A stretch of DNA of 64,000 bases from Vitis vinifera (Eukaryota > Streptophyta > Magnoliopsida > Vitales > Vitaceae), in contig NC_081820.1 in NCBI RefSeq assembly GCF_030704535.1, positions 21,393,001 through 21,457,000 on the forward strand, written 5' to 3'. Numbering within the stretch: the stretch's first letter is position 1; each line of letters opens with the position of its first letter. A program made the translations under genes and the position numbers. Shown here piece by piece: positions 48,984 through 61,296 of this stretch. Under the pieces are notes generated by a model. The model did no database searches and had not been told where the DNA came from. It saw nothing but the letters and a program-made list of their open reading frames with translations.

Positions 48984-50356
48984 TTCTTATTGTTAATAAA
49001 GTCAAACTCATTCAAAGTTGAGTTTCTGAATTTCAAGTAATAACCTCAACAACCCAATGACTGCTACACTATTTTTCTTCTTCGGCATTACATCACGTGT
49101 CATTTAACTTATTCAAACTATAATTCAACAAATATCTCATTTTTGTTCAACCTATTTCATCATCGAAATTGCCGGGCACTCCTTTTTTTCTCAAAAATAA
49201 TTGAAGGAAAAGTAAATACTAAAGATGATTAAAAATACAATTCACATCTTTCTTTCATTTCTACCTGAAGAGAAGATACTAAAAATAATATGTCCAATTT
49301 TTCAATTTTAAAGTAGGCGAATTTTAAAAATACTAAAACTGATTTTGAAACCCCAAGCTCTCAAATATTTAACCTTCCATTATCCAACATTCTCTAATCT
49401 CTCTCATCTCCATGAAAAAAAAAAGGGTTTTTGTACAAAAAAGTTAAAAAAATCTAATATATATTTAGGACTTTTAATGGAAATAGACCCTCCTACCCTC
49501 TTTTAATTTAGTTATTGATTTTTAATTTATGATTTTACCCCTGAAAATGAATTTAGGGTGTTACACCATGAGTTGTAAGACAAGGAAACACAATCTTTAA
49601 GAGACGATAGGGAATTAAAAACTCATCTTGAAATCGCCAAAGATAGTGGGAATGACTCGCACTAAAAGACTTTTCATGAAGCACTAGACCTGGATAAACC
49701 CGCTTCTTATGAGAAAGCACTAACTTCACCTAAATCGACATACTGGTTAGAAATTATAAGGGAAGAGATGAGTTCCATGGCAAGGAATCATGTTTGGGTG
49801 TAAGACTAGGAAATGAATGGATCTTGAAAAGACATTCTCCCTTTTGATGAAATTCACCTTATTCTTTCTATTGTCACAAATTTAGTCCCAACCCAACATA
49901 TTCCCTATAGTTTAGGTACTAGGCTTTGGTGTAAATATTTAGGAGTGGCCACAATTGATTATAAGCCAATTTTCAACTATATTTGTGCTCAATTTAAATT
50001 CAAATAAGATAAAATAAAATAAAGCTAAAAAGTTCTTAGCTACATCACTAGAATTCAAATTGGTGTTATGTATCTAATTTATTCTTTCTTTTTAGTGGAA
50101 TTAATGAGAATATAAGTTTACAACTTTTGAGGAAACTTCAAGAATATGAAAAAACAGGAACCTGGAGTCTCATCCTTTTAACTTGAGGTCACTACACCTT
50201 CTAACAATCACAAAATTACAATCCCTCAATTTTATGATAGGAATAAAATATTTTAGAATTATTATTAACTTTATGGATATATTTATATATATTTATTCAC
50301 TCCTTCTTAATACAATAAGACATGGTTTGTATATAATTTTTCTTACCATTCTTCAC
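48984..50356. other. STS-C upstream DNA and 3' flank of pseudogene D
   Basis: 48984-49330 continues the shared STS upstream sequence, with a CACGTG at 49094-49099 where E and F read CACATG. About 49330-50100 is AT-rich and contains a Copia RT relic (listed separately). The last 250 bp are the 3' flank of D. No intact gene. Confidence 0.55.
49660..49806 (+). pseudogene. Short relic of Copia reverse transcriptase
   Basis: The frame reads ...YEKALTSPKSTYWLEIIREE followed by MSSMARNHVWV and a stop. This is the start of the Copia RVT_2 domain (EAL...W..AM..E...L..N.TW). Nothing further of pol is recognisable nearby, so it is an old fragment. Confidence 0.5.
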
Positions 50357-51911
50357 TTAGTTTGTAAACGTAGGAATGCTATGCAACACAACAGTTTCAA
50401 TGGTCAAGCCTGGTCCAAAACCGAATAATACTCCCCAATCCAATCCTTCACCGATGGTGGCCTTCTTCCACTTCAGAGATTTATTTCTCATCTCATTCAA
50501 AATAAACAACACACATGCACTTGACATGTTACCGTACTCACTTAGCACATGCCTTGTTGCTTCAAGTTTCTTTTTCTCTAAATTGAGTTTTGCTTCAACT
50601 ACATCAAGAATTGCAGGGCTATCTAAGTGAGCAATCCAAAATAATGAGTTCCAATCGCTAATACCAAGTGGGTCAAAAGCTTGAGTCAAGCATTTTCCTA
50701 TGTTATGAGAAATTAAAATAGGCACATTGGGCCACAAATGAAAGGTAAGTCCCACCTCACACAAGTTTCTAACAATGGCACCTTGTGAATTAGGAATAAA
50801 TGTTTGGGTTGTTGAGACAAGTTGGAACAGTGGTCGTTCAATCGAGAGATCTAGATCTAATCCAATGATCACAATTGCAAACCCATCACCAAAAAGGGCT
50901 TGGCCAACTAAAGAGTCCAAAGCAGTTTTAGAAGGCCCACGGAATACAACAACAGTGATCTCAGAGCACACCACAAGAACTTGTGCTCCTGCATTATTCT
51001 CTGCAACATCCTTACCAATTCAAAAGACAATCCCACCTACATAGTAGCCTTGACGATACAATATAACTCTTCTAAATGAAGTATAAAGACCCAAGAGATT
51101 AGCAAGTTTGTAATCAACACCAAGCATTTCTACACCTGAGGTTGTACAAAATACAAGATGGGTGATTTTGGACTTTGGTTGGTCCCACTCTTTAAGTGCC
51201 TTCAATGTTGCTTCCTTACCAAGCTTGGGTACCTCAGTAGTGATGATCTCTTAACTTATATTAAGAGATAAGGCCCTACAGGCATCAATATTTGGGTGGT
51301 CTTCAAGCATCTTTTCAGTCAAATGAATGTAGCGCTTCTTGATCATTGATTTTTCACCTGTAAATAAAATAACATAAACACATTAGCATTACCACAACGA
51401 ATCATATAGTATATTGTTCAAGATGGTGGACATGCATTTAACATTGAAGCAAGTATAAAAAGTTATTCTTAATAAAATTAAAAATTATTAATGTGTTTCT
51501 TAGCATTGTTGCATGATTCAAAGAACGATTGTTCAATCCATTATAGTCAAATGCAAGGAATAATGATGACTAAAGTAAAATGATTTTCAAGTTTCTTGAA
51601 TTAATTTATTAAAAAGCTATACTATAGAAAACTTGAAAAATTCATTCACTTGGAGGTGAGCCTCACCTAATAGCACACTTGTATATGTACAAAGTGTTAT
51701 GCATGTAAGAAATTAATGCATTAATATACTTACATATGCAATTGAACTTCTTCCTCAACTTAGTCATGTGCTCGCTCTTAGTGACCCTAAAATAGTAATC
51801 AACATAATCAAACCAGTAAACACAATGGTCAAGAGTAGTTGTGCCAATGGCTAGTATGGTAGTCAGACCCTTGGCACATTGAGCATTTCTAATTTCCTCA
51901 ACTAAAGTCAT
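50357..51911 (-). pseudogene. STS: Stilbene synthase pseudogene (STS-D)
   Basis: Exons 51734-51911 and 50357-51357, intron 51358-51733. Both exons keep the exact lengths 178 and 1001, so there is no indel; decay is by base substitution only. Two stops: TAA at 51251-51253 replacing a glutamine codon, and TGA at 51020-51022 replacing an arginine codon (VLR to VF stop). The catalytic Cys164 is lost ([10 protein letters not shown] for [10 protein letters not shown]), IAHPGGPAI has become IAHLDSPAI, and exon 1 carries many Ala to Thr/Val, Pro to Leu and Arg to Cys changes, mostly C to T or G to A. His303 and Asn336 remain. NSQGAI and TEKML link it to STS-B. Homology to the other promoters stops about 60 bp upstream of the ATG (near 51972), where transposon-like DNA begins. 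Confidence 0.96.
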
Positions 51912-51972
51912 TGATGTCAGTTATTACTCAAACTGAAGCTTAAGATTAACTTGAGGAAGGAAAGATAATTCA

Positions 51973-53869
51973 TAGGATTGAGACAACATGTCCTTTTCAG
52001 TGATCCCAAGGACATGTGATCAGGAAAACAATGGTCGTAGTAATTCTTTAAGTGGAATTTGTCATATCCTTTTTGTGAGTTAATGTTAGTTGATCACATA
52101 ATAAGAAAATATGTAACTCAAGCATTGGAGAGGTAATTTTGATAGAATCATAGCACATGCCTCGTTAGATTTGGGATACTAATTTATGGAGAGTCCACAT
52201 GTAGTAGATAAAGAGTCACAAACTCGAACTTTGTCTCATTGTAACATTATAAGATACTAAAGTATAGTTGACTCTCTTTAATGAAGTGTTGAGTCAACTT
52301 TAGAATTGGATCTTAAGAGAGATAATATTTTCATATGGATCTCAGTGGTCTCTATTTAAGCTCTTGATTCATGGTGGCACGTTTATTTGAAAGAATTATG
52401 AGTTTGTAGTTCATAAATGTGCATAAGGGCATTTTGGTAAAAACACAAAATTACACTAGATCTTATAAATGATCTTTCATGAATTAAAGCCCAATAAGGT
52501 GAATTAATTAAACAGAAACTAAGTGGGTTGGTTAAGTGACCTAGCCCAAGTTAGGCTTAAGTCCCTTAAGCCAATAGGGAAGCGTATACAAACTCCCTAA
52601 GAGGTTTAAGACTTCACTTTTGCATCTTGTCTTCCAAAGTCTAGAAAACAAAACTCTAAAGCCTTCCTCTATAGAAGTTTACCCTTCTTTTCACCAAAGT
52701 TCTGTGAAAGGTGTGATCGGGCAGAAGATCTTTAGGTATACGAGATCTACAACACTATCATAATTACTTCATTGAATTGGATTCAATCTAGGAACACTCA
52801 TATCACAAGTATGTCACTTAAAATCCCTAAATCTATATTTTAATATGATTTTGATTGTCATATTTTTTTCCTTACGGTAGAGCTAGAGAGCCTAGGAATA
52901 GATTGCATACACCTTACAAGATCCAAAGCTAAAAAACGAAGTAATCTAAGTTTCCATACAAGACCTTCATATTTCAATGCCAAGAAAATAAGATAAATCT
53001 CCAAGATTTGTCAAAACAAAGTCATTGTTGAGTGCCGACACAAACTCCTAAATTTTTGCATTGTTGTTGCATGTTAATAGAATATCATCCACATAAACCA
53101 ATGCATAAATTTGATAGACACTATCATTAGAATAAATAAAAAATGAGTTATCATCCTTTGATCTCTTAGATCCCTAAGCCAATCGAGAAATGCTTGATTC
53201 CATTAACCAAGCCCATAAAGCTTGTTTAAGGCCATAGAGTTCTATTTGCAAACAACAAACAAAGTACTTTCTATCTGCACAATGAAATCCTAGTGGTTCC
53301 CCTATGAATAGCTATGTGTGCAAGTCTCCATTAAAAAATACGTTCATTTAATTGCTTGATACACCAATAGTTTGTGATGGATATGGATAGAACAATTAGA
53401 ATCATTACAGGTTTAACCTTAGGACTAAAAGTTTCTAAGTAGTCAAATCCTAATTGTTGAATATAGCCATTTGCAACTAAGCAAGCCTTATACTTGTTAA
53501 TAGTCATTGGGATTTCATTTAGTTTTAAATAACCACTTGTGTGCAGCAACGTTAATTTTTACTAGGAGGATGCAAAACAATTTCCAAGGTTTTGTTATTT
53601 ATCAAGGAATCATACACTACCTCCATGGCACATTTCCAATTGGGATCTAAAATAGCCTTTTTATAGTTTCCAAGACACCGGACATTAGACATCTAGTGCC
53701 AAATAGCAATAAGAGCCTTAAGTCTAGTTATCATAATATGAATAGAAGAAGCTAGGAAGGTTTGGGATTGTTGGGGAGATTGGGTGAATGAGAGTAGCAA
53801 GAATTAATTGAAGAAAAATAAAAATATAATTAAGGTAAGGGAAAGATAACAATGAGTCTCTTTTGGCAT
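51973..53869. mobile_element. Transposon-derived insertion in the STS-D promoter
   Basis: Between the end of STS promoter homology (about 51972) and its return (about 53870) lie 1.9 kb unlike the other units. The first 900 bp are non-coding and LTR-like, with no confirmed ends; the right part holds a decayed Copia RT. Compared with STS-B, about 500 bp of promoter-proximal DNA, including the TATA box, are missing. I could not find a target duplication. Confidence 0.5.
52925..53715 (-). pseudogene. Decayed Copia reverse transcriptase fragment
   Basis: On the minus strand broken frames read the RT start (SLINNKTLEIV), then KACLVANGYIQQLGFDYLET with FSPKVKP (53331-53549), and finally VYVDDILL with the catalytic YVDD at about 53080-53105, followed by LTNLGDLSYFLGIE. 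Several stops and frame changes interrupt it. No integrase or RNase H was seen, so it is a truncated relic. Confidence 0.85.
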
Positions 53870-54440
53870 GAAAATAAAAATAAAAATATAATAATTAGTC
53901 TCATTTCTACTTTAAAGATAAGAAAATGATAATGCTATGAAAAAAGAAAGGATCATACAAGGGATTTGAGGGTTCTAATCCATACAACTCACTCTCGCGT
54001 GATGAACAAGAAAATGTTGGAGAAATTGTTACTAATTGTAATATGATTAAGGTCCAGAAAATGAAAAAAAAAAATTTTAAAACACTTAAATCTTTCATGT
54101 TGTGTATTTCCATGAGAATGGTGTTGTAATGCATCTCATCTTGCAAATAGTTCCAATAGGAAACTACCATCTATCATATGGTAGCATTGACATTTGGTTG
54201 GTTGAGGCAGCTATTGGTTGGCAAGGACTGTGGACTGTTGACCGCCTCTAACTTGACTTTGAAGAGCTTCCTTAATTAAATAATTAATTTAATATTTAAT
54301 TTTTTTTAAATGTTTCTATAATCAATGTAAACATATTTTATTTAGGTAATGTGTGGTTAGTGAAAAGTTTGAGGTAAAACGTTAAGGAAATAAAATAAAG
54401 AAAAAAATTAAAGAAAATAAAAAATAAGTTTAAAATTAAT
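53870..54440. repeat. Duplicate of STS-B upstream DNA
   Basis: Collinear with 40655-41110: ataattagtctcatttct, ttactaattgtaatatgatt, tgttgaccgcctctaac and cttccttaattaaataatt all recur in order. At about 54438 it changes abruptly to the 3' flank of STS-E. Relative to the B-C interval, about 1.4 kb (not counting the solo LTR) is missing here. Confidence 0.75.
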
Positions 54441-54825
54441 TAAAAAGAAATATATTCTAATTAGGAATTTGAGACACTTTCCAATATTTCCAAGCTTTTA
54501 GATACCACCACAAGAGAAACCAATTCAATACCCACTAGAACTATCAAATAATTCATTATTACCTTTATTTACCTTTCAATAAGATTAATATGAACACAAC
54601 ATTAAAAATTTTGCGGAATCTTCAAGATAATGAAACAATGAGAACTTGAAACTCATCTTCTTAATTTGAGCTCACGATGAAATTCTAACAATGACTCAAT
54701 TACAATCCAAATTTACCAATGTGATGAAATACTATAAGAGTATTATCAATTTTGGAGAGAAATACCTTTATTAACTCCTATTTGATACAAAACAACGTTA
54801 AAGGGACCATTCTCTTTTACTTCAC

Positions 54826-56364
54826 TTAATTTGTAACCGTAGGAACGCTATGCAGCACAACAGTTTCGATGGTCAAGCCAGGTCCAAAACCAAATAGTAC
54901 TCCCCAATCTAATCCTTCACCTGTGGTGGCTTTTTCCCCTTTTAGGGATTTCTTTCTCATCTCATCCAAAATAAACAACACACATGCACTAGACATGTTA
55001 CCATACTCACTTAACACGTGCCTTGTTGCTTCAAGTTTCTTTTTCTCTAAATTGAGTTTTGCTTCAACTGCATCGAGAATTGCAGGGCCACCTGGGTGAG
55101 CAATCCAAAATAACGAGTTCCAATCGCTAATACCAAGTGGGTCAAAAGCCTGGGTCAAACATTTCTCTATGTTCTCAGAAATCAAAGTAGGCACATTGGG
55201 CCACAAATGAAAAGTGAGCCCCACCTCACGTAAGTTTCCGGCAATGGCTCCTGCTGAATTAGGAATGAATGTTTGGGCCGCTGAAACAAGTTGGAAGAGT
55301 GGTCGTTCAATCGAGACATCTGGATCTGATCCAACAATCACAGCTGAAGACCCATCACCAAAAAGGGCTTGGCCAACTAAAGAGTCCAAAGCATCTTCGG
55401 AAGGCCCACGGAATGTAACAACAGTGATCTCAGAGCATACCACAAGAACTCGTGCTCCTGCATTATTTTCTGCAAGATCCTTAGCAGTTCGAAGGACAGT
55501 TCCACCTGCATAGCACCCTTGATGGTACAACATCACCCTTCTAACGGATGTTTCAAGACCTAAGAGATTAGCGAGTTTGTAATCTGCACCGGGCATTTCT
55601 ACACCGGAGGTTGTACAAAATACAAGATGGGTGATCTTGGACTTTGGTTGGCCCCACTCTTTAAGAGCCTTCAATGCTGCATCCCTACCAAGTCTAGGTA
55701 CCTCAGCAGTGATAATCTCTTGGCGTATGTTAAGAGATGGAGCCATATAAGCACCAATGTTTGGGTGCTCCTCAAGCATTTCTTCGGTCAAGTGAATGTA
55801 ACGCTTCTTGATCATTGATTTGTCACCTGTAAATGAAGTAACATGAACACATTAGTTTTACCAATCGACAAGTCATATAGTATATTGTTCAAGATGATCA
55901 ACATGCATTTAACATTGAAGAAAGTATAAAAGGGTATTCTTAATTATAGCCAGCAATGCTATATGATTCAAAAAACAGCTCTTCAAGCCATTATAGTCAA
56001 ATGAAAGGAATATGGGTTACTGAAGTAAAATGATTTTCAAGTTTCCTGAAGTAATTTATCTAAAAGCTTTACTCTAGAAAGGTTGGAACATTCATTCACT
56101 TGGAGGTGAGCCTCACCTAATAGCACACACTCGCATATGTATAGAAGTGTTATGCATGTAAGAAATTGATGCATGAATGTACTTACATATGCGATTGAAC
56201 TTCTTCTTCAACTCAGTCATGTGCTCGCTCTTAGTGACCCTGAAATAGTAATCAGCATAATCAGACTGGTAGACACAGTGGTCGGGGGTAGCTGTGCCAA
56301 TGGCTAGGATGGTGGCCGGACCCTTGGCACGTTGAGCGTTTCTAAATTCCTCAACTGAAGCCAT
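54826..56364 (-). CDS. STS: Stilbene synthase (STS-E)
   Basis: Exons 56187-56364 and 54826-55826, intron 55827-56186 (360 bp, GTAAGT); 392 residues, start MASVEEF as in STS-A. Cys164, His303, Asn336, the STS-type [11 protein letters not shown] and GFGPG are intact. Conservative private changes [13 protein letters not shown] (Arg104, Arg107, Asp108) lie outside the active site. Shares with STS-A the EEF start and an ~18-bp shorter intron, so A and E descend from one copy although B, C and D lie between them. TATA box about 107 bp before the ATG. Codons upstream of the ATG are open in frame but offer no ATG. Confidence 0.95.
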
Positions 56365-56470
56365 GGATGCCAGATACGTTCTGAAATTGATGCTTAAGAT
56401 TAAGTTGAGGAAGGAAAGAGAACTCAAGTGCTTGGAGTTGGCTTGAGAAAGCTGGGTGTGAGTGTCGGGC

Positions 56471-56833
56471 TTTTATAACCTCTTCCTCACCAACTCGCAT
56501 CCATTGGCAGTCAATAAACAATGTTAGATATTTGAATTTGGGTTTTGAATGATCAGACGGCTTCAAAGTTTGTGTGCTTGAGTTTATTTTGGATTTTCAG
56601 ACATGTATGTGTATGTGTTTATGTATTCGCGCGTGTTGTTTCTTCGTTCTTCACTGTTTTTCACCTACCCATATACGATGAATGGGTCCATAGGAAGGAG
56701 AGAGCACTCAATCTGGTTACGACCGAAGAGAAACATTTTTTTATGTAGAGAAATAAAGACTTTTCCAGCCTCTTACTGTATTTTAATACATTGTTCATTT
56801 GACTTTTCCACTGGTGGGAAGCTGCCACCAACT
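56471..56833 (-). promoter_or_regulatory. STS-E promoter
   Basis: Gene-strand TATAAAA at 56471-56477; ACCAACT at 56489-56495 and CCAAT box at 56503-56507. The upstream module keeps TTGACT (56799-56804) and ACCAACT (56827-56833), but the G-box position reads CACTGG (56809-56814). Confidence 0.6.
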
Positions 56834-59275
56834 TTCTTCATGAAAAGGTCATTCAAAGTTGGATGTCTAAATTTGAAGTAATAAATAATAGTCTCAACAA
56901 CCCAATACCTAATACACTCTTTCTTCTCCAGGATAACATCACATGTCATTTAAGAAATATCTCATTTTTATTTAACCTATTTCGTGATATAAGTTGCTGG
57001 GCATTCGTTTGATTCTCAAAAATAAAAAATAAGAAAGAAAAGTAGATTAAAAATACAAGTCTCCATCAAATATTAAGTACCCACCAAAACAACTTGGAAA
57101 AAAAGTACAATTTTAATTTTTGTTTCCATAAATTTGATTAAAAATATATTCATATCATTAGAATTACACGAGCAGTATATGCGCCTGTGAACAAGTTTCA
57201 AGGACTCATGAAAGTGGATATTGACTATAAGAGCATTTTAGCAATACTTTATAGCATTCTTAATTATATTAAAGCAGTTTAAAATAAATTCTTTCAAGGA
57301 AAAAAATAAATGCCACATTTGGTTCAATAAACAACAGAATTGTTGAAAGAGAAGTCTGTAAAAAATATTTAATTGTCGCATGCATCACTTCCTAATTGTT
57401 GAAATGTATAAGAAAAAAAAAGTTTAAAATTAATAAATTATTTTTATATATTAATTTATATTATTTTTCTTATTTTACCCCTTTATATAAAGAAAAAATA
57501 ATTTTAAAATATAAAAAAATTTAATTAATTTAATTATATTTGAGTTGCTTTCATATTTTACATAGCAAAACTAAATATGAAAAAATTATTTTTCTTAATA
57601 ATTTTTCTTTTTTTTTTTTTAATACTTTTCGAAAAACCAAACATAACCTTAATTTTTTTTATAAAAAAACCTCTAAATTTTAAATCACTTCTAATAAACA
57701 AAAGTAGAAATTAGTGTATTAGAAATAAATGTATCACTTTCATATTGCATCTTGGTAAAAATATCCCAATTTTGCTATTTTAGCATTACATTTTACTCTA
57801 CTTCCTATGGACGAAGTATGAACAACTTATTGTGATTCTCAAAGGGTTAGTTAACTTCTGCAAACAACAACAACAACAAAAAAAAAAAAAAAAAGGAAAA
57901 AAAAAAAGAAATATTGGGTAAGTGAACTTTGAATAAATTAAGATTTAATATATTACATTCAATATTGAGTCTGATTAATTTTTAAAAATAATTTGAAATT
58001 TAAAAATCAATTCAATTAATATCATATTTTCCTCTTTTTCGTCTTTTTAACTTCAAAAACATAAAACAAATAAAAATGGAATATAAAACATACGTTGTAG
58101 CTGATCTTTTCAAAACTATTTCCAAAGATATATTATGATAAGATAATTTGGGGTTTTAGAAAAATGTTTTGGTGATATATTTTGCTATTCCAAAAAAAAA
58201 AGTGGAGTGAAATCATCCACGCAAAGAGAATGAACTTTGTAACTAAGCCACCGCACTTCGACAGGAGTGTGTTTCTGCTATGCAAATAATAGAGTAAAAT
58301 AAGGTTAAATCTATTCTATGTACACTCAAATTGGATTGAGCTTTATATGATTTTACTATGGGGCGAGCCAAAGTTTTAATGTAATGTAAGTATATTACTA
58401 GAAGAAAATAAAATGAAGTCATCCACATACAAAGTTGATTATACAATGTTTTAACATGTGGTTCGGTTAACCATGCACACCTCCATGGATGAGAAATAAT
58501 ATTTCATTAAACGATAGAAAATCTTATGGGGGATAAAAACAGATACAATTATTAGGTTTTGAAATATCCTATATTTTCTCATTCTTTATATCTTCACCTT
58601 AAACCACGAACCCTTTCGCTCCACCAAGTGTCTCCCACTCTTCCTCACATCTATATCCTGAACTACGAGAAGCTTTGCTCTATTGGGTATCACTCACTCT
58701 TTCTCATATTTCTATCCATTACATATAATCTTCACAAGCTCATATCCTCTTCATAACATTTTCCCCTCATAATCTAAAATATTATTGAGATGTTCCTACT
58801 AGCGTTCCTTATTCTATAAGGCATCTAAATACCATCACATATGAACTTAGGAAACATTTTATATATTATTTTTTATAAAAAGAAATATATTCCAATTAGG
58901 ATCGAATTTGAGACACTTCCCAACCTTTACAAGCTTTCAAATACCAACAAATGAGAAACGAACTCAACACTTGCTAAAGCTATCAAATAAACCATTATTT
59001 CTTTTATTTACTTTTAAATAAGATTCATATGAACACAACATTAATACAATGTTTGAGGAATCTTTAAGATAATGAAACAGTGAGAACTTTAAACTCATCC
59101 TTTTAGTTTGAGCTAATCACAAAGAAAGTCTAACAATGACTCAAGTACAAATCCAAATGTAGCAAAGTAATAAAATACTACAAGAGTTTTATCAATTTTA
59201 GAGATAAATACCTTTGCTAACTCCTATTTGATTACATTAAGACATTGAAGGGTCGAGCATTCTCGTTTATTGCTC
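56834..59275. other. STS-E upstream DNA and 3' flank of STS-F
   Basis: No gene. 57400-58245 matches 41030-41890 upstream of STS-B. The intact target site of the solo LTR (aactaagccaccgc) is at 58239-58253. From 58250 the DNA is collinear with the 3' flank of STS-C. Low-complexity A-runs at about 57862-57910. Confidence 0.6.
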
Positions 59276-60831
59276 TTAATTTGTAACAGTGGGAATGCTA
59301 TGCAACACAACAGTTTCGATGGTCAAGCCCGGCCCAAAACCAAATAATACTCCCCAATCCAATCCTTCACCTGTGGTAGCCTTTTCCCCTTTCAAGGATT
59401 TCTTTCTCATCTCATCCAAAATAAACAATACACATGCACTTGACATGTTACCGTACTCACTTAAAACATGCCTAGTTGCTTCGAGTTTCTTTTTCTCTAA
59501 ATTGAGTTTTGCTTCAACTGCATCGAGAATTGCAGGGCCACCTGGGTGAGCGATCCAAAATAACGAGTTCCAATCGCTAATGCCAAGTGGGTCAAAAGCC
59601 TTAGTCAAGCATTTCTCTATGTTCTCAGAAATTAAAGTAGGCACATTGGGCCATAAATGAAAGGTGAGTCCCACCTCACGCAAGTTTCCGGCAATGGCAC
59701 CTGCTGAATTAGGAATAAACGTTTGGGCTGCTGAGACGAGCTGGAAAAGTGGTCGTTCAATTGAGATATCTGGATCCGATCCAACGATCACAGCTGCAGA
59801 CCCATCACCAAAAAGGGCTTGGCCAACTAAAGAGTCCAAAGCATCTTCGGAAGGCCCACGAAATGTAACAACAGTGATCTCAGAGCACACCACAAGAACT
59901 CGTGCTCCTGCATTATTCTCTGCAAGATCCTTAGCGGTTCGGAGGACAGTTCCACCTGCATAGCACCCTTGATGGTACAACATCACTCTTCTAACTGATG
60001 TTTCGAGACCTAAGAGATTAGCGAGTTTGTAATCCGCACCGGGCATTTCAACACCGGAGGTTGTACAAAATACAAGATGGGTGATCTTGGACTTTGGTTG
60101 GCCCCACTCTTTAAGAGCCTTCAATGCTGCTTCTTTACCCAGTTTGGGTACCTCAGCAGTGATAATCTCTTGTCGTATGTTAAGAGATGGAGCCATATAA
60201 GCACCAATGTTTGGGTGCTCCTCAAGCATTTCTTCGGTCAAGTGAATGTAACGCTTCTTGATCATTGATTTGTCACCTGTAAATAAAGTAACATGAACAC
60301 ATTAATTTTACCAATCGACAAGTCATATGGTATATTGTTCAAGATGATCCACATGCATTTAACATTGAAGCAAGTATAAAAGATTATTCTTAATTATAGC
60401 TAGCAAAAATTATTGTGTTTCTTAGCAATGCTATATGATTCAAAGAATAGCTCTTCAAGCCATTACAGTCAGGTGAAAGGAATATTGGTGACTGAAGTAA
60501 AATGATTTTCAAGTTTCCTGAAGTATTTTATCTAAAAGCTATACTCTAGAAAGCTTGAAAAATTCATTCACTTGGAGGTGAGCCTCACCAAATATCAGTC
60601 ACATATATACAGAAGTGTCATGCATATAAAAATTCTTTCATGAATATACTTACATATGCGATTGAATTTCTTCTTCAACTCAGTCATGTGCTCGCTCTTA
60701 GTGACCCTGAAATAGTAATCAGCATAGTCAGACTGGTAGACACAGTGGTCGGGAGTAGCTGTGCCAATGGCTAGGATGGTGGCCGGACCCTTGGCACGTT
60801 GAGCGTTTCTAATTTCCTCTACTGAAGCCAT
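59276..60831 (-). CDS. STS: Stilbene synthase (STS-F)
   Basis: Exons 60654-60831 and 59276-60276, intron 60277-60653 (377 bp, GTAAGT); 392 residues, start MASVEEIRN. All catalytic residues (Cys164 in [10 protein letters not shown], His303 in FWIAHPGG, Asn336 in EYGNMSS) and [11 protein letters not shown] are present. The sequence is close to the consensus of the A/C/E/F group, with Lys285 (CLTKAF) shared with STS-B. No lesion seen, so an active enzyme making resveratrol from p-coumaroyl-CoA and malonyl-CoA is expected. TATA box 107 bp before the ATG. Confidence 0.96.
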
Positions 60832-60937
60832 GGATGCCAGCTAGGTACTCAAATTGAAGCTTAAGATTAAGTTGAGGAAGGAAAGAGAACTCAAGTGCTT
60901 AGAGTTGGCTTGAGAAAGCTGGTTGTGAGTGTCGGGC

Positions 60938-61296
60938 TTTTATAACCTGTGTCTCACCAACTCTCATCCATTGGTAGTCAATAAATAATGTTAGGTATTT
61001 GAATTTGCATTTTGAATAGTCAGTTGGCTTCAAAGTTTGTGTGCTTGAGTTTCTTTTGGATTTTCAGACGTGTGTATATGTGTTTATGTATTCGCGCGTG
61101 TTGTTTCTTCATTCTTCTTTGTCCTTCACCTACCCATATACGATGGATACATCCATAGGAAGGAGAGAGCATTCAATCCGGTTACGGCCGAAGAGAAACA
61201 TTTTTATATATAGAGACAAAGACTTTTCCAGCCTCTTACTGGAAATTAAAAAATTGTTCATTTGACTTTTCCACGGGTGGGAAGCTGCTACCAACT
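60938..61296 (-). promoter_or_regulatory. STS-F promoter
   Basis: Gene-strand TATAAAA at 60938-60944; ACCAACT at 60956-60962 and a CCAAT box near 60968-60973. The upstream module keeps TTGACT (61262-61267) and ACCAACT (61290-61296); the G-box position reads CACGGG (61272-61277). Confidence 0.6.

Noticed and set aside
50975-51030. Frameshift in STS-D between two exon 2 pieces
   Set aside because: Exon length is exactly 1001 and the frame resumes unchanged; the break is a single in-frame TGA.
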